A stretch of DNA of 63,907 nucleotides from Gamarada debralockiae (taxonomy: Eukaryota > Ascomycota > Leotiomycetes > Helotiales > Hyphodiscaceae), in the NCBI GenBank assembly GCA_002803225.1, contig NXFV01001707.1:1-63907 (forward strand), given 5' to 3'. The notes beneath the pieces are model-generated. The model searched no databases, was not told the DNA's origin, and saw only the letters and a program-made list of their open reading frames with translations. Both the position numbers and the translations under genes were made by a program. This document shows, piece after piece, positions 21,681-32,183 of the stretch (the stretch's first letter is position 1; every line of letters begins with the position of its first letter).

Positions 21681-22383
21681 TATGTTTGGAGAGTCACAAA
21701 AACAACAGAAGCGATCCCATGGGTCGGGTCGCTCGAACGGGTCGAAGAGCGGTAAAGGTAAGGCGTCGAAAGTTTCGAGCCAAGGAACGTATTTGAAGGA
21801 TGAGGTAACGGAGGAGTGGAAAGTGCCCGGGGGAGTAGGGCGCCCGGTGGGTTTGGTTAGTCCAAAACCTTTGTATTCGCCGGTACGAGTGGATGAAGTC
21901 GAGAGACTGGAGAGGAAAGTGGAAAGGACGGGAAGTTCGGACGAAGTGTTGAGTCGGTTGAAAGGTGTGGAAGCGGTGGTGTTAACGATGAACGAAGCGA
22001 TGGAGAAGATGGAGCGAAGATCGTTGAAAGTGGAGCGGTATAAGGAGGTGGACCCGCGGGAAGCGTTGGAGAAGATGGAGCGTGTTGAGGAGCGAGTTGG
22101 ACTGGCGTTGGAGAAGATGGAGCGTGTTGAGGAGCGAGTTGGACTGGCGTTGGAGAAGATGGAGCGTGTTGAGGAGAGGTTCGAGGAGAGGGAGAAAGAG
22201 TGTATGGAGCAGTGGAAGCAGTTGGCTGGAATGGTTGTGAAGAGTGTGAGGCAAGTGATGGAGGAGTTCGAGAAGAGGTTCGAGGAGAGGTTCGAGGAGA
22301 GGGAGAAGACTCGGTGGACCTCTGGAACGCTGGAACGCTGGAACGCAGTGGAGCATTTGTTTACAAATTTCCTAAGCGGGTAA
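21681..22383 (+). CDS. Charged coiled-coil protein with internal repeats (insert-encoded)
   Basis: Frame of about 233 residues from ATGTTTGGA at 21681, the first ATG after the TATA module. An in-frame upstream codon at 21667 would add five residues. The N-terminus is basic and Ser/Gly-rich (HGSGRSNGSKSGKGK), possibly a nuclear or nucleic-acid-binding tail. The middle has heptad-like EEVERLERKVER. It is followed by 14-residue repeats LALEKMERVEERVG encoded by a 42-bp tandem repeat (22063-22172), then RFEERFEERE, together a long coiled coil. The last 20 residues (GTLERWNAVEH..) are encoded by the GGAACGCTGGAACG repeat module, so the C-terminus comes from the repeat. No known family. The opposite strand is also open but Ser/Leu-rich, as expected for an antisense shadow. 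Confidence 0.5.
22063..22172 (+). repeat. 42-bp tandem repeat inside the coiled-coil frame
   Basis: Units at 22063-22104 and 22105-22146 are identical and a third diverges after about 26 bp. Each encodes ALEKMERVEERVGL. A 42-bp period keeps the frame and adds two heptads per unit. Confidence 0.8.
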
Positions 22384-22429
22384 GAAGGAAAGGTGGAGCG
22401 AAGTAGGAGAATTAAGATGAAGTTATTCG

Positions 22430-22500
22430 CAAGCCAAGGTAGAACTTTGAACATGCATAAGCAATGGGGCCCCACTTGTGGGGTGTTCGCCGACTGGAAG
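22430..22500 (+). repeat. GC-rich repeat module downstream of the coiled-coil frame
   Basis: Contains AAGGTAGAACTTTGAACATG.. then GCAATGGGGCCCCACTTGTG and GTGTTCGCCG. It is a diverged relative of the modules at 20790 and 21083 and sits just past the coiled-coil stop codon. A GAATGAAATGAAATGAAATG pentanucleotide run lies farther on (about 22622-22650). Confidence 0.45.
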
Positions 22501-22775
22501 GAGATTGTTTGAACGCAATGAAATGAAGTGAGTTGTTTAAATGGAACGCAGTGAAATGAGTCGAGCGTAGGCGCGAGTTAAGAGTGGAACGAAGTGTAAC
22601 GTGTGAGTGAAAACGAACGTGTGAATGAAATGAAATGAAATGAAATGAACGTGACTGTAAGGAACATGACTGAAAGGAATATTGTTTGAGCGAGAGCGAG
22701 GAAACGCAACGGAGTGAAGTGATGGACTGAGATACTCAGGGAGGTGTGCGTGAGGCACACATTGAGGGCTGTTGG

Positions 22776-22977
22776 ATTACAGCCGGACACATGCGTTCCA
22801 GGAAAAAAAGGTACCAGCCTTTTTCTTATGATTCCCCTAGAACGCTGGAACGCTGGAACGTTGTTTACAAACTTCCAGAAGCGGTTTAAGAGGAAAACGA
22901 GGTACAGCCGCTTTTCCTGAACCTGTAATTCGCCTGGAACACGGAATAAGTTCTGTGTTCCACTGTGCCCGGCTGTA
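22776..22977 (+). mobile_element. About 200-bp TIR element (MITE-like, TA-type ends)
   Basis: Starts TTACAGCCGGACACA and ends TGTGCCCGGCTGTAA; 14 of 15 terminal bases pair. If the duplicated target is TA, the ends read CAGCCGGACACA, which suits Tc1/mariner-like mobilisation. The interior carries GGAACGCTGGAACGCTGGAA and GTTTACAAACTTCC shared with other modules here. It has no coding capacity. Confidence 0.6.
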
Positions 22978-23045
22978 AAGTCAAGGACACTAAGCAAACT
23001 CAGCTGGCAAGGATGTTACAGGTGGACACAGGTAACATCAGTTGA

Positions 23046-23105
23046 GAGTGCAACGAGCGTGTCCAGCTGTAATGGTAAGCGAGAACGCTAGTGGCATAAG
23101 GGGAT
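23046..23105 (+). promoter_or_regulatory. Promoter-like repeat module 3 (degenerate TATA)
   Basis: GTGTCCAGCTGTAATGG, GCGAGAACGCTAGTGG and CATAAGGGGATG, aligned with modules 1, 2 and 4. The TATA position is degenerate. An ATG starting MSLTGDEEELNQDTG lies at 23309; that frame continues about 23 codons to a GTAAGT splice-like site. Confidence 0.4.
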
Positions 23106-23606
23106 GCGTCCCGTCGTGCACCAGAACAATTTGTTTTGTTCCAGCTGTTATATCCATTACTTGACGATTGCTGTCACTTGACGTGTGACATAGTGCACAA
23201 TAGACGTTGAAAGAAACGCTCGACGAATACCTCGTATGATATACGATACTGATACGGTAAAGTTGAGTGTTGATACGTGCTGTTAGTAGCAGAACAAACG
23301 TGTGAGAACATGTCGTTGACTGGCGATGAGGAGGAGCTGAACCAGGACACTGGATTAGAAGAGGTTCATATGGACGAGAAGTAAGTAGCCTGAGCGGGTG
23401 CAAAGAAGTAGAAGGAGTGCTGACGGTAGGATAGTCTTTGTCCTTTACAGAGGGTATTAGAGGCAGATCGGCCTCGTGAATATGATGACATCTAATAGGT
23501 TGTTGGCACCCGGAAGTAAGTTGATGGGGGCAACAGACATGTAGACGAAGTTTACACATAGACACAACTGACCATGGTGGCACGAACAATGTGACGAGGA
23601 AACGAA

Positions 23607-23695
23607 GTCGCGTGTGTCCGGCTTTACGCTAGTGAAGTCGAGTGTGTCCACTGGTACGTGTTAGTAGAACGCTCGTGGAACGCAGTATATAGGAA
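23607..23695 (+). promoter_or_regulatory. Promoter-like repeat module 4 with TATA box
   Basis: GTGTGTCCGGCTTTACGC, GTGTGTCCACTGGTACG, GAACGCTCGTGGAACG and AGTATATAGGAAACG (TATA about 23682). It is followed within about 80 bp by the 60-codon frame at 23765. Confidence 0.5.
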
Positions 23696-23764
23696 ACGCT
23701 TTTCCATCAATAAGAAAGAAAGGTGTCAACCTTCTTGTGATACCACGTACGCAAACACTGTGAC

Positions 23765-24337
23765 GTGCTACGTCAAGATACGTTTAACGAGTGTTTATTT
23801 ATTACGGTCAGTGAGCTGAATGAAGGTATGAAGGTACGAGGGTACGTAAGATACAAGGATACATCAGTTGGTGGAAGTGACAAGAATGATATACGAGCAG
23901 TGATGGGGCGAGGTAATGTGAAGCAGAAAGTTATAGAGGTAGGTTGAAGTGAACGTGTAGTGAACGCGTGTGAATATAGACAGGAAGGAAGCTGACTGGC
24001 ATAGCAGTAGGTATTCTCGCGGCAACGAAAGTTAAGTGAGGAGATTGAGCTGACACGTGGTTTTAGGAGTGTGAGGGCAGTGTGTGGCCGAATGGAAGGA
24101 CTAGAAGAAGAAGAAGCGCCGCGGGAACGGGACGAGGTTATATTCAGACCGAGTGTGAAAGAAGTGAAGTTGTTGAGCGCACTGTTAAAGTTCTCGATGG
24201 AGTTGTTACACCTGGGACGAGCTGTTGCAGGTTTTAACGAGGAAGCGTTGGCTGAGGACGAGAAGGAGGAAGAGGTGGAGAGAGTGAATGAGATGTTCTC
24301 GGGCACGTGGGTAGAGTGGGCTCTGGTAGAGGAGTAG
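23765..24337 (+). CDS. Short acidic protein(s) after module 4 (insert-encoded, uncertain)
   Basis: Two open stretches: 23765-23947 (ISVSELNEGMKV-like, 60 codons, containing YVRYKDTSVGGSDKND) and 24071-24337 (acidic, GLEEEEAPRERDEVIFR .. LLKFSMELLHLGRAV .. EDEKEEEVERVNEM, ending WVEWALVEE). A GTAGGT after the first and a TTTTAG before the second suggest an intron, but the simple join does not keep phase. They may be exons of one gene with a different splice or two separate frames. No family recognised. The composition (acidic, helical) resembles that of the coiled-coil protein upstream. Confidence 0.35.
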
Positions 24338-24399
24338 GAGTTTGTGGTGCCGTATGAAGCATCGACGTAGTGGTTGTTTGAGTAGATGCATGGTATAGG

Positions 24400-25135
24400 A
24401 ATTGAATCGGCTGAGAGCGTCCAAGCCACCGCCGAAATGAATGTACTCGAGTTTCCACTTGATGACACTGTAATTCATGCTCTCAATGCGTTTGCCATGG
24501 CCATTAGTGAAGATAATACCCGCAGTGTAGCAATCCACAATCATCGCCCAACTCTCTCCGCCGTCTTGAGAAAATCGAAAGCGAGAAGCGAGGCTTCGGC
24601 TTCTTGCCTAGGCTTGTAGAGTTGTAGAGAGGAGGGCTTGAGAGATTGGCAGGATAGCAAACGGCGGAGAGCCCAGGGCTTGCTGTAGGGTAGGGCGATG
24701 ATGGAGTTCAGTTTCGAGTAGAGCTCGCCGAAGACGAGGGAGCGGCGACGGGTCGAGAAGGTGGTACTACGGTTGGAGAGAAGATCGTGGCCTATGCACG
24801 GGGAAGTCAGGATTAAGGTGGGTGTGCGACCGATTCCTGGGGCTTGTTAGGAATCGCAAGGTCGTGAGGAAACATAGAGGCTTATAGATGGTGTAGATGG
24901 GTCCGTACTCCTTCCCCCATTTTGTCTAATTGAAGCCAAGGCTTGGTTTTAGGGAGAGAGAGCTCTTATTGCCGATGAATGGGAGGGGGGTAGGAGCTGG
25001 CGGAAGATGGAGCCATTTGTGGATGTCGATTAAGAGGAGGGTGAGGAGCATGGCAAGTATGCCTGCGACGGAGGACAGGAGTAGCTTGATAGCGAGAGAT
25101 AATTTGGTTACTGTCTTGGGGAAGGTGGTGGTTTA
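24400..25135 (-). pseudogene. Cytochrome P450 pseudogene, N-terminal half
   Basis: On the minus strand from about 25110: a membrane anchor (LAIKLLLSSVAGILAMLLTL), WLHLPPAPTPLPFIGNK (proline-rich hinge), then after a shift ELSLPKTKPWLQLDK, after another shift KEYGPIYTIY. A further frame gives LKPSSLQLYKPRQEAEASLL (helix C/D region) and YTAGIIFTNGHGKRIESMN. Stops and frameshifts are frequent. It supplies exactly the part missing from the C-terminal half at 18270-19250, so both are one gene broken by the insert. Confidence 0.8.
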
Positions 25136-26508
25136 AGTTGTTTGTTGGCAGATTTGGGAGATCTGACTATAAAGTTGAATGGGGTAGAGGAATGAGAGGT
25201 TTCAAGATAAATGTATCAAGGCGAAAAGCCATTGAAGTAAGCCAATTCACTCCTGGTACAGCATCACTGGATCTCGGTTGTGCTTGGTTCGTAAATGACT
25301 CTACGCTCTTGTAAAAGCCAATTTAAAGGGAAATATGAAATGTAGGAGGGAATGGAAGAAGGCCATGGATTGATGAGTGAATGGAATGTCCTCAACAACA
25401 GACCAAGCGGCGAAAAGTGTGGCTACACGAGACGAATTCAAAGCAAATCTCGTATCGTGCTTAATCCTATGGTATGGTCGATTGAAAGTTCGCAATAAGG
25501 TGTTCGAATAGCCTGGTATAAAGTTGAGGGAAGCGGGGGACATGTTGGCGATTTAGTGACACTGTGTGGTATAAGATGACGCCAACTGTAAGACGAAACC
25601 AACTAGCTATTTGGAAACGAACTACGTAGTGAGAAGGCCGGGAATGATACCCTCTACACCTTCTCTCCATGTTGGGACAATTCGAAGGAAGCCCTATTCG
25701 ACTTCCGATGCCATCTCTGGGTTCCCATACTAGTAGTGTCGTTCTATTCGAACAGCAGATTGACCTCTGAGCCACGAGAGAAAGCACTTGCTGAGAGGCT
25801 ACCGGATTCATGCAATAGTTGTTTCAATAATTTGCTGAATATGCTCTTCGTTACAGCAGTAGTGGATGACAACTAGGATCTTTTCAGGGGTTGCAAACAC
25901 ATAGACTCAGACGCACAAAGGGAAGTAGGTGGAGGCGTAATAGAATGTGCATTTTGTCTCGAGCTGCCTCCCATAACACCACGCTCTCCGTAATCAAATC
26001 GTCGGCTTGTAGGCTAGGCGTATAAAGTACCTCCAAATGATCCACCAATAGATCATCAGTTAAATGGCATGATATGCCAGAGCCTATCCGATATGAAAAT
26101 CATCAGACATTTCAGCATCCAAAACTCGAGCTGAGATCGTTAAACACGCTTGAGCTCTTCGTGACTTGAGGCTGTTTCTTCGTGTTGCCTTCAAATGGTC
26201 CTTGAGAACGCCTCTTAAGCGCTTTCGCCAGTTCCTTTTTGTAGACCGGATAGGGGCTCAACGCCGCGCTTCATTGCGTGTCTTTCGTCCTCCTCCATCC
26301 TTCTCCTGCCATAGTTTCTCTCTAATCATCGGCAGAGAAGTACCTCTTCGTCTTATTCTTCACTTGCTGAGCCTTCAAATCCGGTGGTATAATCGTATGA
26401 TGCACGACATGAGGTCTGTATACTGCGTCCACTGGCGGCATCCTATTCATATTATATCAGCATAACTCCCTTTGTTCCCATTTCTCTTCCTCGTATAAAA
26501 TTCTGGAC
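25136..26508. other. Intergenic region
   Basis: About 1.4 kb with no supported gene. Only short frames without domains. It is the 5' flank of the P450 relic and the 3' flank of the NDT80-type gene. Confidence 0.4.
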
Positions 26509-28140
26509 TTACCAATCATCCAAGCTCAACGGGAAATACTCATAAAGCAAATCTGCATTCTCCACTGGACTTCCCATAGTCTTTTTCCCCATCAGCGGGC
26601 TCGCATCTCCCATTCTGGACGAACTAGGAAGTGAGGAGGACTGTGAGCGTCCATACTCGTCGTCTGCCAATGAAAGATCTATGGGCGCTGATACTTGTGT
26701 CGGTTTGCTTGGTGTGGTTTCGGTCTTCCATTTTGTTTTGGGCACGGGTGGCCGTTGGAGGGCTGTGGATGTGAGAGGCTTCTTGGGCCTTGGGAAGGAC
26801 GTGTCGTTATTGGATTGGAGAGGTGTGTTGGTACTTGTCCAGTCTGGTAGATCAAGTGGTTGCTTTCGTCTCAAATTAGCACTTTGTTCTCTATCATGGA
26901 AAGATCACCTAAAAACTTACCTGCAATGAATTCAAAGCATAAAACCGGTACGAGCTATTTGTAACGGCTGGATCAACCTTCACCGATGGTGCCGCATCGC
27001 TCATGGACCTCTGCTTCGGCTCCAACTTTCTCTCACTGAGAGAGACATCTTTCCTGCTGTCAAAGTTCCTAGGACTCCTTCCTCTAACAATAATCGGTCC
27101 GCTTTGGATCTCTGCCAACTTAACACACTCCCCCGTAGCCAGTGTGGCCATAAGATTGATCTGGATAACGTAGTGCTGCTGCAAGCCCTTCCTGCGTCCG
27201 TTATTCGCAGTCGCATGCTTGAACTGCAATCTCTTCCATGCAATCGGAATTGAAACACAAGTTGGATCCAATTCGGGGTTCATCGAGAGGTCCAAAGGCC
27301 ATTTCGGAGGCGCCGCTCCAGCTTTATCCTCGCTCGTACTTGCGGCGTTCGTCTTCCACGGTACACTGATAATCTCGGTGCTTTTCCCTTCAATACTCTC
27401 CAGCGCCGAAATGCTCGCAATCATATCGTAGATCGGCACATGCTGGCCTTGATCATTCAGCATCCCCTTGATGCTCCTACTCAGCGTAACAGTTCCCGAA
27501 ATTTGAAAAAGATTCCTTCGATAGCATGTTAGTTCCATAGGTCTGCCAGTTGATTCGCCGCCAAATACATCTTCGGCGACGAAGAACATGCCGTATAATT
27601 CGGCAGACATCTGTGGCCATGTTTGTCCTGCATCGTCGAGGATCGCAGCTTTGAGGATGGGAGCTCCGAAACCAAGGAGCTTATTGTCCAGGTCGGCGGT
27701 GCTTTCATTATTGGTGTTTTGGGTTGTATCGTCGAGGAGTGATTCGAAGGGTCCGGATTGGTAGGAGAAAGGGTCTTCGAAGGTCGTGGAAAAGGCGTCC
27801 GAAAGTTCGTAAGACGGAGTGAAGGGGAGGGAGGGTAGTCCGGTGTTGACATCGTCCCTAATTCAAAGCTCGTCAGCATTCACACCACATACCTCAAACT
27901 ATAAAGTAAAGACAGCAAAGGCGCAGGGAATAAGTACAATATATTCTCCCCCTCAAAATTCAAATCGTGATCGAAAGCGTCCATGCCGGGTCTCCCCAAA
28001 TGCCCGTCCGGGGTAGTCAGGCGCAGAATATCGCTTTGCGCAACGTTGGTCATGGAGGATATTGTTAGGGTGTTATCATAGCCTCCTGCCATCATTGAGT
28101 TTCTCGCTCTCGAATCTTGGGCCTGAGAAGAGTGAATCAT
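26509..28140 (-). CDS. ron1: NDT80/PhoG-type transcription factor, RON1-like regulator of GlcNAc genes
   Basis: Exons 28140-27938, 27857-26921 and 26862-26509 join to 497 residues. The NDT80 DNA-binding fold runs from about residue 160 to 350: YGMFFVAEDVFGGESTGRP, TCYRRNLFQISGTV, a block with IPIAWKRLQFKHATANNG, and RGRSPRNFDSRKD, which ends the domain. The N- and C-terminal parts are Ser/Pro-rich, and the protein ends LLYEYFPLSLDDW. In Trichoderma and Candida an NDT80-like factor (RON1) controls GlcNAc catabolism. Here the gene lies at the edge of a complete GlcNAc cluster, so I assign RON1; the domain alone would only say NDT80-like. The start Met at 28140 is in good context but unproven. 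Confidence 0.85.
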
Positions 28141-29106
28141 CTGTGCTTGTGTGTGTGCGCATTGTTGACCGCCGACATTTGATTAATCGTGGGAATTAAG
28201 GGTTAAAGCACGTCGATCGAGAAGGTTTGTAAGAGTCTTGGGGATAGGCAGAAAGCCGTTAGAGGAGAATCAGGTATGTGAAAATGGACGTAGGACAAGC
28301 CGCTGGTGGCTTTCCAATTTCCCTTCTATATTTGATCTGGATGAGAGGCGTTATTGGAGGAAGGCAGGTCGGGACACTGCTGGCTGGGGATGATCAGGGT
28401 TTTGGCTGGCCAGGGAGGAGGGGCGGGCGTACCTCTTTGGGGGTTGATATGGAACGATTGCTATCTGTTCTGTTATCGTGACCAACCGCAGCCCAGAATC
28501 GAGGTGCAGGATAACGTTTTCCTCCACTGCAAGGTCCACTAAAAATAAATTGGGAAGGAGAAGCTTTTAATAGCTTCAGGGGATTGATAGAGATGTGAAA
28601 TCGTGATAGTTGAAGAATAATGCCAACTTCATAGATTTCTTCTAGAAGCTGTCCGTGAGGAGATACCCCAGGTTTGAGACCGGATTATCAATTTCGGCGC
28701 TTCTCTTGAAGCTAACTGACCCGCATGATCCCCCCCTCATTTGGATTCCCATCCCATCATTCCCTTGAGTTCTGCGGACGGACGAAGGGGACGAAGCGGT
28801 TTTAAAACCCGAATAGGGGCATACCCTAGCAGTCATTAGATAACCCAGGTTCACGATCCTTCACGATTGTTGAAAATTTGGGAGAAGGAAGCAAATCAGG
28901 TCGGCACGTGAGCGTTAAGATGGGCTCACATGCTCGTCTCATTTTCCACATGTCAAGTTTCACGCCTCATCAAACGATCCAAATCGATTAATCCATCCAA
29001 AATACATCGAATGCATTATGCAGTGCCCTCATCCAAACTCCAAAAATGCCTACAAAATGTTTATTATGCCATATCATGTCGCCTTGGATCCCATTCAGGT
29101 GCAAAT
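28141..29106. other. Intergenic region
   Basis: About 970 bp between two minus-strand cluster genes. It should hold the regulator's promoter. No coding signal seen. Confidence 0.4.
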
Positions 29107-30787
29107 CTACCCATCCAAACATGCAACAGCTACTGCAGCTCCAAGCAATGAACTCTCCTCCGCGTACATCAGTTCGACGACTCCTGCCTTCCCACCAGAC
29201 GCTTCCACTAACCCGTCAAGCTTTTGTTGGCATGTCGCTTCGAAGCCAGGATAGTTCTCCATCACGGAGCCATTGTATGCTACTAGTGTATGCTCCAACA
29301 TTTTCGCGGTGATGGACTCTGCTTCATTGCGTAGTTGCCAGAGCGCATGCACACCTGCTGCGACGACACCGGCTGCCCGATGAGCGACGTGGGAGGAGAT
29401 TAGTCGGAGAGCGTGAAGGTCGGCGATGGTTGGTGTGTGGGTGGAAGGATGTCGCGAGACGAAGACTTGAAGTGCTGTCTTAAGAGCAGGTGAGGTGTCG
29501 CTGGTTTAGGTCAGATTGATGTAACATCACTATTGAGAAGAAAGACTTACGACTCAACGCGCGAGAGAGTTTCCGTCTCCAGTGAATACCTCTCTCTCAA
29601 ACTTGGAGGTACGACACCACCAAAGAGCCCAGCAGTCTGGATCCCCTCTACCAACGCCAGACGAGCGATCTCACCTAGGTATCCACCACTCACGAAATGC
29701 TCCAGAGGTTGGAAACTGGGGTTGGAATGAGTGGCTAATAACTGCTCATCCCACCTGGTGTACGGCAGAATGCCAGCACCGTACATGGACAGTTCCGTGT
29801 TGACGATGACATGTTTGGCTGAGTCATGCCACTCCGAAGGACGTATCCCAAACTTGGAAGGAGAGAAGATGTGCACAGGAAGATGGACAGCTGCATTGAC
29901 TCCAGTGCCGAGAATGAGTGCGAATCGCGTCGTTGAATCCAGGTAGGCTTTTGAAAGAAGGGTGGCAGATGAGTCGTTGACAATTGCGTTGAGTTGGACG
30001 TTGAGCCCTCTCCTCGAACAAGCATCTTGAATCAGATCACCAAGATCTTGACCCAGAAGGCCATGGGCAGCTAAGAAGCCTTTTCCCATTCCTTGAAGAA
30101 GTCCACTACGTAGAGACGTTTGTCTGGACAATGTCAGCTGACTTGAAAGAAGTGTGATGGGCAGGAAACATACTCGATAGGAAACGACCAAGCCATGCCC
30201 ATAGACAAAGGCGCATCAGACATCTCATGGCCCTCAGATTGCCCAGAAAGGGTGTCCTCTATCCTCGCAGCCATCCAATCAAAAAATGCCACCCCCTTCA
30301 ACTGCTTCACACTACTGTCAATCTTCACCGACCTGCTCCTCAAGATCTTGGTCTGACTCTCTTCACAGCCCCGCCCCGAAAGTTGGATCAAAGCCACTCT
30401 GAAAGTTGATCCCCCAACATCAAGCGCCAGATAGGTCCCACATTCATCTCCTGTCGGTAGTTGATGGTTGTATGACGGAAGCATACAAAGTGGGTTGTCC
30501 AATAAACTCTCCTCGAACTGCGCTTTCAATCCCTTTGAAAGCTTCAATAATCTCTCCCTCTGCACATCTTTCCTCAGCACCTTTTCCACATCCTCTAAAA
30601 ACTCCTCTCTCCTCCTCTTCCCCCCTCTCACTTCCTCAGACTCAACATTTTCGCCTTTAATAATGGAGGGCGAGATCCAGATATTGAGAATGCTCTGCAG
30701 CAACGATTTGGTGCGCAGAAGAGATTTGATGACGGCAGCATAGAGGGCCTGTCGTACCTTAAGCATTGCAGCAATGAACGGCTGCAT
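29107..30787 (-). CDS. hxk3: Hexokinase-family GlcNAc kinase
   Basis: Three exons (30787-30174, 30123-29551, 29500-29107) give 526 residues. Hexokinase marks in order: LALDVGGSTFRVALIQL (phosphate 1, about 120), SMGMAWSFPIE (sugar-binding), IVNDSSATLLS with the catalytic Asp, ALILGTGVNAAV (phosphate 2), VNTELSMYG and FVSGGYLGEIARL, and a C-terminal adenosine region. The NDSSATL sequence departs from the NDTVGTL of glucose hexokinases, which fits a different sugar. An N-terminal hydrophobic/basic helix (residues about 5-40) could anchor it to a membrane. Its place between the RON1-type gene and GlcN-6-P deaminase makes GlcNAc the likely substrate, as for Candida NAG5 and Trichoderma hxk3. That is inference from context. 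Confidence 0.85.
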
Positions 30788-32183
30788 GACATCGAGCGTT
30801 GATACATATATGGTTATGTATGCAGCGCTCCTCGTTTACGAGGCGCGGCTAGGAGAGTAGTGTGAGATGGATCGACGGGAGTGATGCGGAGTCCATCGCC
30901 TTCCTATCCTACTCTTGTTGCATGCGTTGAATGTCAGGGTAAGATTAAACGTATGGTTAAAGAAATGTAAGAGTTTTTTTCTTTTCTAAAAAGGGTTGGC
31001 GGGGGCTGAGGAGGGAAGGTCGGTAGGTAGTGAGACGGACGTAACGATCACTCAAGGACAATTGAATGATGAGCTAGACGGGATGAGTCGCAAGGAAACA
31101 CGAAGTGAATGTCGGATTGCTGGCTTGTTTGAAAAGATTGCGCAATAATGAGGAGTCCAGGTATCGATAGGATAGGATGAAAGGATCCTGAGAGCAGAAG
31201 GGAAGATTAACGCAGATTATTCGCCATAGAAGATCCCAAGTAACATTGTTGCGCATTCTTTTCGTAAGAGAATTTCTCGACAAAAGAGACGCAATAACGG
31301 CTAGCTAGACAGATCCGAGACTAGAGGTCCAAGTTACAAGTTACGAGTTACCTTCTGGGAAATTTGTGGGTAAGGTTGTTTGGATTGTAGTAGTCGGCAG
31401 TGATCCATCCAACCGCCGGGCATGCCTTTCAGCTTAGCAGTGCAGTGTTCCCAGTGCATTCCCCTGCGTTGGCGCGGCTGTGGCCGTCAAACTCTTCAAT
31501 GGTGTTTGTCGCATGGGGAAAATAATTGTGGATGGTGGATGGAGAGTTCCAAGGCAACGTTACAGTTCCGCCGTACTCGTACTACTTGCTTATCTAAGTG
31601 GCGCATTGAAACAAACGCGACGCGTAGATCTTCCGAGGACCTCCATACAGCGCCCAACTCCAATAACAATCATACGGCAAGGAAGAAACCAGCCAGCAAA
31701 TAATTAAGCATGAATTGGCTTGACTCAATGCTATTGGTTTCCTATGGGGCCTCTGCCGCCTCATCACTGCTGGATGGAAAATGCTCTTGATGATCAAATT
31801 CGCCTTCCCGCCATGGCTTGCCGGCGATTCATGAATGGAATCTTCGGTGAACCTGGAGATCTCGGAGGACATGGAAGGTGGGCTACTGCCAGAATGTGCT
31901 GAGTGTGGTGTGAGGTAAGAATGGGGTACTGACGGTGACGTTCCATATGGCCTTTCCATCAATTGGATACCTCTACCCAATAGAGAAAGTCACACGTGGT
32001 TTACATCCTCCTCACTGTTGGTAAGGGTTCTTTGAAGCTTTGTTCAAGCTTCGAATTTCTTGATTCAAGATCCTTTTCCTCACTGCTTCTGCTCCCTCAT
32101 ACAAAATATATACCTGCAAGTACTCCTTACTTGTTCTCAGTAACGCTCCTCACCTCTAACTATCCAAGTCCTATCAAGCAAAC
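30788..32183. other. Divergent promoter region of hxk3 and dam1
   Basis: About 1.4 kb between head-to-head genes. One CACAAA core of the NDT80 site occurs at 31363-31368 (minus strand, context CCCACAAAT), matching all but one base of GNCRCAAAW. No gene seen. Confidence 0.45.

Larger units (their letters stand above)
19260..24390 (+). mobile_element. Repeat-built 5.1-kb insertion splitting the P450 gene
   Basis: Everything between the two P450 halves differs from the surrounding DNA. It is purine-rich on the plus strand and made of recurring modules. Promoter-like modules (GTGTCC..GTAA..CGCTAGTG..TATA) occur at about 19284, 21540, 23046 and 23607. A GC-rich module containing GAGCAACAGGGCCCCGCGG recurs near 20130, 20810, 21115 and 22450. 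Modules with GGAACGCTGGAACG occur near 20467, 21303, 22323 and 22845. Short frames follow the promoter-like modules. I see no transposase, reverse transcriptase, helicase or integrase. The exact ends and any target duplication could not be fixed. It may be a composite of non-autonomous elements. Confidence 0.6.

Noticed and set aside
21585..22475. 296-codon minus-strand frame opposite the coiled-coil frame
   Set aside because: Ser/Leu/Phe-rich and repetitive, as expected for the complement of GA-rich coding DNA. The plus strand has the TATA module and a heptad pattern.
23038..23589. 183-codon minus-strand frame in the insert
   Set aside because: Spans a promoter-like module and repeats. Similarity to other minus-strand frames here comes from the shared repeats, not from protein conservation.
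23773..24468. 231-codon minus-strand frame, Ser/Thr-rich
   Set aside because: Antisense to acidic frames and running across the insert boundary into the P450 half. No domain or signal.
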